Positions 8,606 to 18,313 of a stretch of 38,195 bases of DNA are shown piece after piece. How positions within the stretch are numbered: position 1 is the first letter of the stretch; every line of letters begins with the position of its first letter. The notes under the pieces are model-generated. The model was given only the letters and a program-made list of their open reading frames with translations. It made no database searches and had not been told where the DNA came from. The stretch lies in assembly GCA_910584955.1 (NCBI GenBank), contig CAJUDC010000006.1, positions 1 through 38,195 on the forward strand, in the 5' to 3' direction. The translations under genes and the position numbers were made by a program. Source of the stretch: an uncultured Paraprevotella sp. (GTDB lineage Bacteria > Bacteroidota > Bacteroidia > Bacteroidales > Bacteroidaceae).

Positions 8606-10735
8606 ATGAAACGATTCCAAATACAAAAAACAAGAAGCTTTGCCGCACTGCTCTGCGGTATGCTGATGTTGTGCATGGTTGTGGGTTGCAAGGAAGACAT
8701 AGACATGTCTAACCGTTATACGTTTACCGACGAAACCATTACCAGCTATCTGGCCAAGAATGCCCAATACAGCGAATATTACAATCTGTTACAGCAGGTA
8801 AAGATCAGTAGACGGTCTCAATCCACCATAAGCCAGTTGCTGGCAGCTCGCGGACATTACACCTGTTTCGCCCCCACGAATACGGCGATCCAGGAATACT
8901 TGGATACCTTGTACAAACAAAACATCATTACCGAAGCCAGCTGGGAAGGATTCACCGACCAGGCGGTTCGCGACTCCATCAATGAAGTCATCGTGTACAA
9001 CAGTATCATCGATGGCGGAGACATGACCCAATATGAAATCAGCGACCTTCCTAACAATAACGAAGAAATCAACATTCCCAATTTGAACGATCGTCTGCTA
9101 AAAGTAAATTACGGTAGCATCAACCCTGACAGTGTGTTCATCAACGGAGCTTGCGTTTCCTTACAACATCGGGATATTCCGGCTATCAACGGAAGAATTC
9201 ACGAAGTGGAGCAGGTCATTGCTCCTTCCAACCAGACTATCAGCGATTTGCTGAATCTGGGAAGCAAGTATACGTTCATGGCCCAACTTATCACCGCCAC
9301 AGGGTATACCGATACGCTGAACGCCATTCGGGACGAAGTATATGAAAAATTATATGAGGAAGAAGCCATTAAAGACCTTCCTCTGCATCCCTCTTTCAAA
9401 CAAGTCGGTTCTCTCCCCGAACACCGTAAATACGGTTTCACCCTTTTTGCCGAAACGGACGATGTATATGCGACCGTATTAGGCAAATCCATTGCGGACA
9501 TCACCATTGAAGACCTGAAAAACTACCTAATCAGTAAAGGGTATTATGCCACTGCCAATCAAAGCAATGATTACAGGGATAAAAACAATATTGTCAATCA
9601 ATTTGTTTCCTATCACATTCTTCCATTGCGTATCAGCTATGATCAGTTGGTAATCCATTACAATGAAAAAGGATATAATTTCAAGACCTCACCGGGTCCG
9701 ACCATTGCCGCAGCCGAATATTACGAGACATTGGGACGCCCTCGCAAATTGCTCAAGATATATGAAAGTGCAGAATCAAACGGCATCTATCTGAACCGTT
9801 TCCCGGTATTGGACCGTGCCACTTATCATGAGGCAGCTCCTCCGGTAGGAGAAGATCGAGGAATCCTGGTTCAGGCCACAACCGACAATTCCGATGACAC
9901 AGAAAATTCAGCTGTCAACGGAATCATCTATCCGATTAACGAATTGCTGGTATATACCGATCATACCCGTTCGCAGTTACAAAAACAGCGTATCCGTTAT
10001 GACGTAGCGTCTTTGCTTCCCGAACTCATGAACAACAAACTGCGTCGCCTGAAAACCAAATACACGACCGGAGCTACCGATTGTCGGGCTTTCCCCGCCA
10101 ATTATCAGTACTTCGATGCCATGGAGATACTAAACGAGCAGACATTAGTCTATTACTTGACCGGTTTAGACTTGGGTTGGCTGAATTTCCAAGGAGATGA
10201 ATTCAACATTGTAGGCCGATATGAAATTCTCCTCCGCCTTCCGCCGGTACCTCAGGACGGTACGTATGAATTGCGTTTCGGCGTACAGACGAACAGCCAA
10301 CTCAGAGGTATGTGCCAGGTATATTGGGGTGACGACAAAAACAATCTGCCCGCTATGGGTATTCCATTGGATCTCCGTATGGGAGGTACGCAACGTAAGA
10401 CAAGTGCCGGAACTTTCCCCTCCATCGTAGGTTGGGAAGCCGACGGTACCGATGAGGATTATAATGCCGAAATTGACAAACGTATGCGTAACAATGACTT
10501 CATGAAAGGACCGGAATACTACAGCGGTACACCGGGAGCGTCCACAACCGTACGAAGCAGTGCCGACGTTATCCGTCGTATTATGGTTCGCCAGTACATG
10601 GAAGCCGATAAAACATATTACATCAAGTTCAAATCGGTATTGGACGATGAAAAGAAAGAATTCTACTTCGACTATCTGGAGTTCTGCGCCAAGGAAGTGT
10701 ACGACAATCCGAATCAAAGCGAAGACAAATGGTAA
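8606..10735 (+). CDS. Fasciclin-domain lipoprotein, two FAS1 domains plus C-terminal beta domain
   Basis: This is a predicted lipoprotein of 709 residues with the signal peptide ending MVVGC (Cys28). The first FAS1-like domain covers roughly residues 33-205 with the motif CFAPTNTAI near 86 and the closing 'INGRIHEVEQVI'. A second, more divergent one covers about 208-450 ('FTLFAETDDVYATVL' near 277; 'VNGIIYPINELLVY'). Residues about 500-700 look like a beta-rich module ('YEILLRLPPVPQDGTYELRF') of unknown type, perhaps a galactose-binding-like fold. It lies in the operon between the first SusD (29 bp gap) and another FAS1-like lipoprotein (18 bp gap). A surface binding or adhesion role alongside the SusCD pairs is likely; the ligand is unknown. 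Confidence 0.82.
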   Translation: MKRFQIQKTRSFAALLCGMLMLCMVVGCKEDIDMSNRYTFTDETITSYLAKNAQYSEYYNLLQQVKISRRSQSTISQLLAARGHYTCFAPTNTAIQEYLDTLYKQNIITEASWEGFTDQAVRDSINEVIVYNSIIDGGDMTQYEISDLPNNNEEINIPNLNDRLLKVNYGSINPDSVFINGACVSLQHRDIPAINGRIHEVEQVIAPSNQTISDLLNLGSKYTFMAQLITATGYTDTLNAIRDEVYEKLYEEEAIKDLPLHPSFKQVGSLPEHRKYGFTLFAETDDVYATVLGKSIADITIEDLKNYLISKGYYATANQSNDYRDKNNIVNQFVSYHILPLRISYDQLVIHYNEKGYNFKTSPGPTIAAAEYYETLGRPRKLLKIYESAESNGIYLNRFPVLDRATYHEAAPPVGEDRGILVQATTDNSDDTENSAVNGIIYPINELLVYTDHTRSQLQKQRIRYDVASLLPELMNNKLRRLKTKYTTGATDCRAFPANYQYFDAMEILNEQTLVYYLTGLDLGWLNFQGDEFNIVGRYEILLRLPPVPQDGTYELRFGVQTNSQLRGMCQVYWGDDKNNLPAMGIPLDLRMGGTQRKTSAGTFPSIVGWEADGTDEDYNAEIDKRMRNNDFMKGPEYYSGTPGASTTVRSSADVIRRIMVRQYMEADKTYYIKFKSVLDDEKKEFYFDYLEFCAKEVYDNPNQSEDKW

Positions 10736-10753
10736 AATAAAAAACAGAATATC

Positions 10754-12589
10754 ATGACAAAGAAAAGAATAAATACGATACTGAAAACAGGGCTCATAGG
10801 GGCGGTAGTTCTTACCGCCTTCCCGGCCTGTTCCGACACATGGGGCGACCACTATGACCTGGCGGAAGGCTTCCAGACTACGGCAACCGCCACATTATGG
10901 GAACAAATCCAGGCTAACGGCAAACTGACCCAGTTCGCCCAGATTCTGGAGAAAGCCCACTACTATACCGACGAAAACCACCGGGTGGCCAATTACACGT
11001 TCAAGGACATGCTCAACAGCACCCAGATACTTACCGTATGGGCACCGGAAGACGGTACATACGATGCCAACAAATGGCTGGAGATGTGCGAGACAAACGG
11101 TTATGCCGTGCAACAACAGTTCTTGGGGAACCACATCTCCCTGTGGCGCAAACTGGCCACCGGAACAACCGCAGACAGCATAACCATGCTGAACAGCAAG
11201 CGTATCATCTTCGATAAGGCGAAGCAGACCTTCCGGGATATAAAACTGGACGGTTCCACCGTTTCTGCGAAAAACGGGATACTCTACACCCTGAATGGAG
11301 CCGCACCGTTCCAGTTCAATCTGTACGAATACATCAAGTCGAATCCCGAAGTGGGTATGCTCGCTACTTACATCAGCAATCAGGATACCACCTATTTCAG
11401 CAGTAGCGCCAGTACGGAAGGTCCTTCCGACGAGAACGGTAATCCGACGTACGTAGACAGTGTATTCTTTACAAGTAACCGTTTGTGGAGCAAATACTAT
11501 CGTCCGATGAATTCCGAATGGCTGACTTATCTGGAAGGATTCTTTGCTATTCTAAATGCAGAAGACAGTGCGTATGCCATGATATTGCCGACCGATCAGG
11601 CCTGGCAGGCTGCGCGTACCAAACTCAGCAAATACTACAATTATGCGGATGCCTACATCAACAAAACGGAAGAGAACAACGGTGTAGACGAGCAGTTACA
11701 TCTCAACCCAGATTCATTGCGGGAACTCTGTCTGGATATGGATCTCACCTCTCCTCTTGTATTCAACATCAAAGGACAACCCCGGGAAGGAATCGGTATC
11801 CTGACCAAAGAAACATTCGATGAGAAAAAAGGGCAGGCCCTTTATCTATTGAATACTATTGATGATACCCTGTATTCCTCACCCATTTGGGAGAAAACCG
11901 AACTATTCGGCAGTCGGCAGCCGGTTGAAATGAGCAACGGTCTGGCTTATACCGTCGACCAATGGAATTTTCCGATGAGTTACTATAAACCGGATATAAC
12001 CGTAGAGTGTACGTACTCTACCATCTTCAAAAGCGAAGCACTGGAAGGGAAAACCGTTGTAAACACGATCTCTTTCAATAATTACGTCAACACCTGGGCC
12101 GAAGAGACCGGTAAAATTTACGATGAAAACTATCTGCTCCTGCAGGGCTACTCCAGCGCCGGTTCTCCGAACGTTGAATTCAAAATCCGAGACCTTAAGA
12201 GAGACCATGAGATCTCAAGCGGCAAATATGATATCTATGTCGTAATGGTTCCCTACTATTATCAACTTAACGAAGATATGCGCGAAGATCCTACGTGGGC
12301 TTTAAAGAACCGTTTCGAATCCAGCATCACCTACAACAACGGTGAGAAAGACGGAAAGGGCAAGGTTAAAGAAAAAACAGAGAAAACCAAAGTTATCGAA
12401 TATGAAGGGCAAAAAGTAGACACGATTCTGCTGTTTAAGGACTTTGAGTTCCCCGTATCCTATAAGAATCTGACCGATTGCTACCCGACGATCCAAATCC
12501 GAGACAGAGCCACAGCCAGCAATCTGAAGAACGGATATACGCACGCTTTGTCCATAGACCGCTTTTTATTTGTAAGTAAGGAAGACTAA
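10754..12589 (+). CDS. Divergent fasciclin-like lipoprotein
   Basis: This is a 611-residue predicted lipoprotein with the lipobox TAFPAC (Cys26). It parallels the preceding gene. A FAS1-like unit covers about 46-185 ('TVWAPEDGTYDANKW' near 92, 'NGILYTLNGAAPF' near 171). A second covers about 188-405 ('AYAMILPTDQAWQAA' near 273, 'NGLAYTVDQW' near 393). A beta-rich C-terminal region of about 200 residues ends in 'SIDRFLFVSKED'. The FAS1 motifs are weaker than in the other two lipoproteins, so a search with a FAS1 profile might hit only one unit. Its position, 27 bp before the second susC, makes it a likely accessory binding protein for that transporter. Confidence 0.72.
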   Translation: MTKKRINTILKTGLIGAVVLTAFPACSDTWGDHYDLAEGFQTTATATLWEQIQANGKLTQFAQILEKAHYYTDENHRVANYTFKDMLNSTQILTVWAPEDGTYDANKWLEMCETNGYAVQQQFLGNHISLWRKLATGTTADSITMLNSKRIIFDKAKQTFRDIKLDGSTVSAKNGILYTLNGAAPFQFNLYEYIKSNPEVGMLATYISNQDTTYFSSSASTEGPSDENGNPTYVDSVFFTSNRLWSKYYRPMNSEWLTYLEGFFAILNAEDSAYAMILPTDQAWQAARTKLSKYYNYADAYINKTEENNGVDEQLHLNPDSLRELCLDMDLTSPLVFNIKGQPREGIGILTKETFDEKKGQALYLLNTIDDTLYSSPIWEKTELFGSRQPVEMSNGLAYTVDQWNFPMSYYKPDITVECTYSTIFKSEALEGKTVVNTISFNNYVNTWAEETGKIYDENYLLLQGYSSAGSPNVEFKIRDLKRDHEISSGKYDIYVVMVPYYYQLNEDMREDPTWALKNRFESSITYNNGEKDGKGKVKEKTEKTKVIEYEGQKVDTILLFKDFEFPVSYKNLTDCYPTIQIRDRATASNLKNGYTHALSIDRFLFVSKED

Positions 12590-12616
12590 AACCTTTACCA
12601 TCTAAATTTTGAAAAC

Positions 12617-15600
12617 ATGAAAAGAAGAATAAGCGAAACATTCATACATACAGCTGTCCGGGCCGGTCTTTGTCTGGTTCTGCTCGCGGGAACAACCGAC
12701 AATATGGTCAGAGCCCAAGAAGAAACGGCAACCGACAGCACTTCTCTGAACAAGCGCCTGCCCAAAGGTTCCAAAGCACCGGTCTACCCCATGCGCACCG
12801 TCAAAGGCATCATCACGGATGCCGCAACCGGTCAGCCGATGGGCGGTGTACGCATTCAAGCTTTGAATCAGAAAAACTATTCCACCCTGACGGAAGAAGA
12901 CGGTAGCTACACTTTGGAAGTTCCCACTTTCGTATATGCGCTTTATGTAAACGCACCGGAATACAATCCGATCCAGATAGCCCTTAAAGGCGACGAAGGA
13001 CAAAACGGTGAACTCTACTCCAACGCTTTCCGGGGATTCTATCAGGACGGAACCACCCTTACGGCCCAGAAAGAAGTGATCCTGGACGAGACCAGTTCCA
13101 TCAGTGTGGAGACGGACATCCAGAACCTGCTGGCCGGCGACGTACACAGTACCAACCGTTCGGGACTGCCCGGACAAGGAGCCTACCTGACCATACGAGG
13201 TATCAACTCCATCAATGCCAACGCCCAGCCGCTCTTCATCATTGATGGCAATATGGTGGATCTGGAAGAAAACCGCACCAGTCTGCACGAAGGTTATTTC
13301 AATAATCTGCTGGCCGGTCTGGACCCTGAGAACGTAGAATCCGTCAAGATATTGAAGAACGGAACGGCTCTGTACGGCGCCAAGGGTGCCAACGGTGTGA
13401 TTCAGATCACCACCAAGCGCGGCAAGAGCATGGCCACCAAAATCAACGTACGTATCTACGGAGGTATGGAGCTGGCTCCCAAGAAACTGGACGTAATGGG
13501 CGGAGACGACTACCGTTCTTATCTGGGCGATTTGATAAGTACGCTTAACCGTGTACAGACCAATCCGTCTACCTCTTCCAATCCGCAGTATACCCCAATG
13601 CTGAACAATAATCCCGATTATTTCTTCTATCCGCTTTTCCACAACAACTCGGACTGGCAGAAGGATATGTACCAGACGGCATTCACCCAAAACTACAAAA
13701 TCAATGTAGAAGGAGGCGACGATGTGGGTATGTATTCGTTGTCATTGGGATACACCACCTCCGAATCAACCGGAAAGGGAACCGATTTCAGCCGCTTGAA
13801 CCTGCGTTTCAACACCGACATCAAAGTGTTCAGCAACCTGCATACGGCTATCGACATCGCTTATAACCAAACCAGCTACAACGTTCTGGACAACGGTTGG
13901 TCGGAGAACTACGACATGCAGAACATCGGTTCCACCAACGTATTGGGACTGACACAGGCTCCCTTCCTCAGCCCGTACGCCTATTACATCGACGAGAACA
14001 CCAAACGCCTGCAACTCTCCGGAGAATATGCCGGTAAATACGCTTCCACAACGAAAACAAACTGGATCGCGAACCCGTTTTCGTTCCCCAACCAGCTCGG
14101 TATCAACGAAGCGTTGCGCAATCCGTATTGGATCATCGAAAACGGCAAAGGCAACAACAAGAACTACGCCGAACTGACGCAAATCAATATCAACGTAGCT
14201 CCCAGATGGCAAATCACCAAGCAACTGAGCCTCTTCGACCGTTTCAATTACTCGTTGAACCGTAACAATGAAAAGTACTTCCTGCCCATCAACGGTGCCA
14301 CCCAATACAGTCTGACCGACCTGGGCGACATCTCCAGCGTACTGAAATCGCAATTCACCAAAGAGACCACCATCAACAACGATTTCCGCATCGAATGGGC
14401 CAACAACTACGGCGCTCATACCATTGATGTGTTCGGAGGCTGGAGATACAACAACTACTCCTACAGCTACACGTTTATGCGCGGTTACAACAACGAGAAC
14501 GACAAGTTGCCGAATATCGGTCGCGACATGAAGTACATCAATTACGGCGGTGTGAAAGATAACTGGATTGATATGTCCTATTATCTGAATGCGGACTACA
14601 ATTATCGTAACAAATACTTCGCTCAGGTAACGGCTTCCGCACAGTCCTCTTCCCGTTTCGGTAAGGAGACCAAAAGCGGCTTCCAATTAGGCGGTGTGAG
14701 CTGGGGTGTCTTCCCGTCCTTACAGCTCGGTTGGTTAATCTCGTCCGAACCTTGGTTCCGTACGGGCAAGGGCATTCAATATCTGAAGTTGACGGCCGGT
14801 GTAGACCAGAGCGGTAATGACGATATTGACAACTATGCCACCCGTACGTACTGGGAATCACAAAACATGACCTCCAATACTGCCGGTCTGGTATTGAAAA
14901 ACATCGAGAACAGTAGCATCCAGTGGGAGACCACCACACGCTATAATGTAGGTCTGGAGACCAGTCTGCTGAACAATCGTCTGCACGCCGGTCTGGACCT
15001 GTTCTGGAGCAAGACGGACAACCTGCTGACGCTGAAAGAACTTGACTACGTTTCCGGTATGGGACAATACTGGACCAACGAAGGCGCCTTGCAGAATCGC
15101 GGTTTTGATGTAAACGTCAGCGCCATCCTGCTGAACAAGAAGAATTGGAAATGGCAAGTTGGTGCCACACTAGGCCACTACAACAACAAGATTACCGCCT
15201 TGCCGGCCAACAACATCATCAGCCAGTCGGACATAAACGGCGGCCATACCCGCCTGATCAACGGTTATACCGTTTCGGCTTTCGGCACCGACAACATCCT
15301 GATGGCTGTGGGTGAAGCCGCAGGTTCTTTCTTCGGCTATCAGACCGCCGGCGTATTTGCCGACGATGCCGCCGCCCGTTGCAACAACGGCGACTATCTG
15401 AAATACCCCACCGGAGTGAAAGAGGATCCTTACCGTAATTTCGAAGCCGGCGACGTACATTTCATCGACCAGAACGGCGACGGTGTGATCAACGAAGCCG
15501 ACAAGGTGGTTATCGGAAATCCCAATCCCGATATTTACGGTAACCTGTTCACGACACTGAACTACAAACGTTTGCGCTTGGATGTAAACTTCAAATACTC

Positions 15601-16024
15601 GCTGGGCAACGATGTTTACAACTATCAGCGTTCCGTACTGGAAGGCGGAAACACCACCTATAACCAAACCACAGCGATGGTGAACCGCTGGACCTACGAA
15701 GGTCAGCAAACCTCCGTTCCGCGTGCCTGCTACACCGACAGCAAAGACTGGCGCGACAACGAGCGTTTCTCCGACCGCTGGATCGAAGACGGATCATACC
15801 TGAAACTGAAAAATGTGCGTCTGACCTACGACATCCCCTATTCCAGCACTTGGCTGCAAGGCCTGAAAGTATGGGGCGAAGCCAACAACCTGTTCACCGT
15901 ATCCAAATATCTGGGCACCGATCCCGAAACCTCCAGCCGCAACAGTGTGCTCTACCGGGGTATCGATACCGGTATGCTCTCTTTGGGAAGAAGTTTCAAC
16001 ATTGGTGTTTCCATCAACTTATAA
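12617..16024 (+). CDS. SusC/RagA-family outer-membrane transporter (second copy), no clear Ton box
   Basis: This 1135-residue SusC homologue has a signal peptide of about 33 residues (MVRAQ junction). A carboxypeptidase-D-like domain begins at 'RTVKGIITDAATGQPMGGVR'. The plug carries the SusC signature 'LTIRGINSINANAQPLFIID' and 'VKILKNGTALYGAKGANGVI'. The barrel ends '...FNIGVSINL', with the SusC acidic loop 'DQNGDGVINEADKVVIGNP'. Between the first domain and the plug the sequence runs 'QKEVILDETSSISVETDIQ' and I see no VVTG-type Ton box, unlike the first SusC in the operon. It probably pairs with the SusD starting 12 bp downstream. The two SusC proteins differ widely and do not look like a recent duplication. 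Confidence 0.94.
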   Translation: MKRRISETFIHTAVRAGLCLVLLAGTTDNMVRAQEETATDSTSLNKRLPKGSKAPVYPMRTVKGIITDAATGQPMGGVRIQALNQKNYSTLTEEDGSYTLEVPTFVYALYVNAPEYNPIQIALKGDEGQNGELYSNAFRGFYQDGTTLTAQKEVILDETSSISVETDIQNLLAGDVHSTNRSGLPGQGAYLTIRGINSINANAQPLFIIDGNMVDLEENRTSLHEGYFNNLLAGLDPENVESVKILKNGTALYGAKGANGVIQITTKRGKSMATKINVRIYGGMELAPKKLDVMGGDDYRSYLGDLISTLNRVQTNPSTSSNPQYTPMLNNNPDYFFYPLFHNNSDWQKDMYQTAFTQNYKINVEGGDDVGMYSLSLGYTTSESTGKGTDFSRLNLRFNTDIKVFSNLHTAIDIAYNQTSYNVLDNGWSENYDMQNIGSTNVLGLTQAPFLSPYAYYIDENTKRLQLSGEYAGKYASTTKTNWIANPFSFPNQLGINEALRNPYWIIENGKGNNKNYAELTQININVAPRWQITKQLSLFDRFNYSLNRNNEKYFLPINGATQYSLTDLGDISSVLKSQFTKETTINNDFRIEWANNYGAHTIDVFGGWRYNNYSYSYTFMRGYNNENDKLPNIGRDMKYINYGGVKDNWIDMSYYLNADYNYRNKYFAQVTASAQSSSRFGKETKSGFQLGGVSWGVFPSLQLGWLISSEPWFRTGKGIQYLKLTAGVDQSGNDDIDNYATRTYWESQNMTSNTAGLVLKNIENSSIQWETTTRYNVGLETSLLNNRLHAGLDLFWSKTDNLLTLKELDYVSGMGQYWTNEGALQNRGFDVNVSAILLNKKNWKWQVGATLGHYNNKITALPANNIISQSDINGGHTRLINGYTVSAFGTDNILMAVGEAAGSFFGYQTAGVFADDAAARCNNGDYLKYPTGVKEDPYRNFEAGDVHFIDQNGDGVINEADKVVIGNPNPDIYGNLFTTLNYKRLRLDVNFKYSLGNDVYNYQRSVLEGGNTTYNQTTAMVNRWTYEGQQTSVPRACYTDSKDWRDNERFSDRWIEDGSYLKLKNVRLTYDIPYSSTWLQGLKVWGEANNLFTVSKYLGTDPETSSRNSVLYRGIDTGMLSLGRSFNIGVSINL

Positions 16025-16036
16025 AACAGTAAAGAC

Positions 16037-18112
16037 ATGAAAAGAAGATCTATTATTCATATACTTTTATTCGCTATGGGCTTGAGCTTTTGCACAAGCT
16101 CATGCGAAGACATGCTGACGGCCGATCTGGACCGTCACCAAGACACACCGGCACAAGACACCCTCTACACTTATTGGGGTGTTCTCAAATCACTGCAAGG
16201 CATCTCCGAACGCTATGTCATATTGGGCGAGTGCCGGGGCGATCTGGTTTCCGGTACGGAATACATCAGCGACTCCATCAACAGCATCTGTGATTTCGAC
16301 CGGGAAAAAGCCGTCGATGGCTCGAACCGCTATTTGAGAGCGCGCGACTACTATCATGTAATCAACAGTTGCAACAGCTACCTGGCCTATGCCGACACCA
16401 ACCGCGTGACCGGCACGAACAACAAATACATGATCAAGGAATACGCACAGGTTGAAGCTATCCGCGCATGGGTGTATCTACAACTGGTACAGGTGTACGG
16501 CGAAGTGCCTTTCTACACCCGTCCGCTCCTGACAACGGCCGACATAGACGCTTTCATTCATAATCCGTCCAGCCCGACGGCCAGCCGCAACAATCTGCCG
16601 GACCTGCTCGGTCCCAAATTGGAAATGGTAAAAGACGTACCTCTGCCTAACTACGATACGTACGGTATCGAAAGCGACCCCATCTGCCACAGTTTGTTAT
16701 GCACTTTCCCCGTCAATCTGGTGCTTGGCGACATCTACCTGTTGAGAGGGACCAAAGCAGACTGCACCAAAGCTGCCGAATACTATTATGAATATCTGGA
16801 AGAAAACATGGCGACGCCCAGCAGATCCTACTATTGTTACGGTTATCAAAGCATGATCACAAATACCCCTTACTATAGCATGAACGGTGAGTATTATTTC
16901 ACTAGTACGAATAAGCCGACTTCTCTCAGCGAGCTAATCACCGTGATTCCCACCAATAAGAACAAACTTACCGGTAGCGTACAGCGCGGAGTAAACAGTT
17001 TGTTCGGCTATACCCCCACTATCTCCGTAGCCGATACTTCCAACAATGCTACCATTATCCTAACCCCCAATTATGAAAAAGAACTGGATCCTTCAGCCGG
17101 ATATTTCAACTTATGCAAGAGCCAGCAATACGAGGAGTATATCGGTGAATCAGACAAGTTGGATCAGCTGTCTCCTAAAGTAGCCGAAGGCCTAGGCGAT
17201 GCCCGTCAGGCTTGGATTGAGGAATGGAACAGCTCCGCCGGTCAACAAGGTAAATTTATCACTAAGCAGAATCCTTACGGGGCCTTCAACACCGTTTATC
17301 CGTATATCTATCGCAAAGGTAGCGTATGGCTTCGCTTTGCCGAGGCGATCAACCGTGCCGGCTTCCCGGGCTATGCTTTCGCCATCCTGAAAGACGGTGT
17401 ATGCAACAACGCACGCTGGTTTGCCACCCAACCTTCACAGTTCGAATTCACCGAATACCAATACTTCGATAAGGCGGACAAGGATTCCGTTATCCGCGAC
17501 CGCCAGGAACTGCTTGACGAAGGATTGGAAATCGACTCCATTCCGGTGTTGGAATCAGCCACCAACCGCCAGAATCCGGCCAATCAGGTTATCTGCAATT
17601 ACATCAGTTATGACGAAGCCATGCGGGCCAAGGATGCCGGCTTCCTATACTTTAACCGATCCAGTTTTTATGGTGAACCCGACCGTAGAATCCACATCAG
17701 ACGTTCCAATACAAGCACGGGGTTCAATATTACCTATAAAACGGTAGAAGGCGGATGCGGTATCGGTATTCACAGCAGAGGATGCGGTTCGTTGCGTGTC
17801 GATGAGCCCAACAGCGTCTTCAATTTCGAGGATGCCGTTAAGAAAGCCAATCCGAACGTGACCGATCCGTACGATCTGGCTCAGCAGGAAGACGTGATCG
17901 AAGCCGTAGAAAACCTGATTGTAGACGAGTTCGCCTTGGAGACCGCTTTCGAAGGCAACCGTTTCTTCGACTTGATGCGTGTGTCGTTACGGCGCAACGA
18001 TCCGATGTTCCTGGCCAAGAAAGTGGCCAACCGTAAAGGTTACGAAGACGCCACGTTGCTGAACCGTTTAAGCGATCCCGCCAACTGGTACTTCAAGTTA
18101 CCGAACCGGTAA
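16037..18112 (+). CDS. SusD/RagB-family lipoprotein (second copy)
   Basis: This 691-residue lipoprotein is the last gene of the operon. The signal peptide ends CTSSC (Cys23), followed by 'EDMLTADLDRHQD'. SusD features include the helical 'AIRAWVYLQLVQVYGEVPFYTRPL' near residue 139 and the C-terminal 'EFALETAFEGNRFFDLMRV' near 632, closing with 'NWYFKLPNR'. It is about 90 residues longer than the first SusD. The extra sequence includes a region at about 540-590 with several Cys and Gly residues ('GGCGIGIHSRGCGSLRV'), which is not typical. As SusD partner of the preceding SusC it should bind the substrate at the surface. Confidence 0.92.
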   Translation: MKRRSIIHILLFAMGLSFCTSSCEDMLTADLDRHQDTPAQDTLYTYWGVLKSLQGISERYVILGECRGDLVSGTEYISDSINSICDFDREKAVDGSNRYLRARDYYHVINSCNSYLAYADTNRVTGTNNKYMIKEYAQVEAIRAWVYLQLVQVYGEVPFYTRPLLTTADIDAFIHNPSSPTASRNNLPDLLGPKLEMVKDVPLPNYDTYGIESDPICHSLLCTFPVNLVLGDIYLLRGTKADCTKAAEYYYEYLEENMATPSRSYYCYGYQSMITNTPYYSMNGEYYFTSTNKPTSLSELITVIPTNKNKLTGSVQRGVNSLFGYTPTISVADTSNNATIILTPNYEKELDPSAGYFNLCKSQQYEEYIGESDKLDQLSPKVAEGLGDARQAWIEEWNSSAGQQGKFITKQNPYGAFNTVYPYIYRKGSVWLRFAEAINRAGFPGYAFAILKDGVCNNARWFATQPSQFEFTEYQYFDKADKDSVIRDRQELLDEGLEIDSIPVLESATNRQNPANQVICNYISYDEAMRAKDAGFLYFNRSSFYGEPDRRIHIRRSNTSTGFNITYKTVEGGCGIGIHSRGCGSLRVDEPNSVFNFEDAVKKANPNVTDPYDLAQQEDVIEAVENLIVDEFALETAFEGNRFFDLMRVSLRRNDPMFLAKKVANRKGYEDATLLNRLSDPANWYFKLPNR

Positions 18113-18121
18113 TAACCACAC

Positions 18122-18178
18122 AAAAGCGACAACCGCTTTTCTTACTCCCCGGACTTCCACAGTCCGGGGAGTTTTTTT
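18122..18178 (+). terminator. Tandem hairpins, strong terminator of the FAS1/SusCD operon
   Basis: A small hairpin (AAAAGCG 18122-18128 with CGCTTTT 18134-18140) is followed by a perfect 11-bp GC-rich stem (CTCCCCGGACT 18145-18155 with AGTCCGGGGAG 18161-18171, loop TCCAC) and seven T residues at 18172-18178. This is a classic intrinsic terminator 33 bp after the second susD. Confidence 0.93.
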
Positions 18179-18286
18179 ATTCCTGCAAGACTTTTCGAAA
18201 AGAACCGGACGGTCACCTCTCCGTATCTCCTACGTCAAATGAATAACAAAAAATCATTTTTGTTTCCTATTGTGGAAACCCTTTGT

Positions 18287-18294
18287 TATCTTTG
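18287..18294 (+). promoter_or_regulatory. -7 promoter box of the HigBA-type module
   Basis: TATCTTTG matches TAnnTTTG exactly. A TTTG occurs at 18259-18262, but its 24-bp spacing is longer than usual. Transcription would begin near 18301, just upstream of the ATG at 18314. The box lies inside the longer open frame that could start at 18239, which argues for the downstream start. Confidence 0.6.
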
Positions 18295-18313
18295 CAGAGC
18301 AATTCGAAAGAGA

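Noticed and set aside
18239..18313. Upstream start for the HigB-type toxin at 18239
   Set aside because: The extension contains a strong -7 promoter box and does not resemble the toxin family; the start at 18314 fits better.
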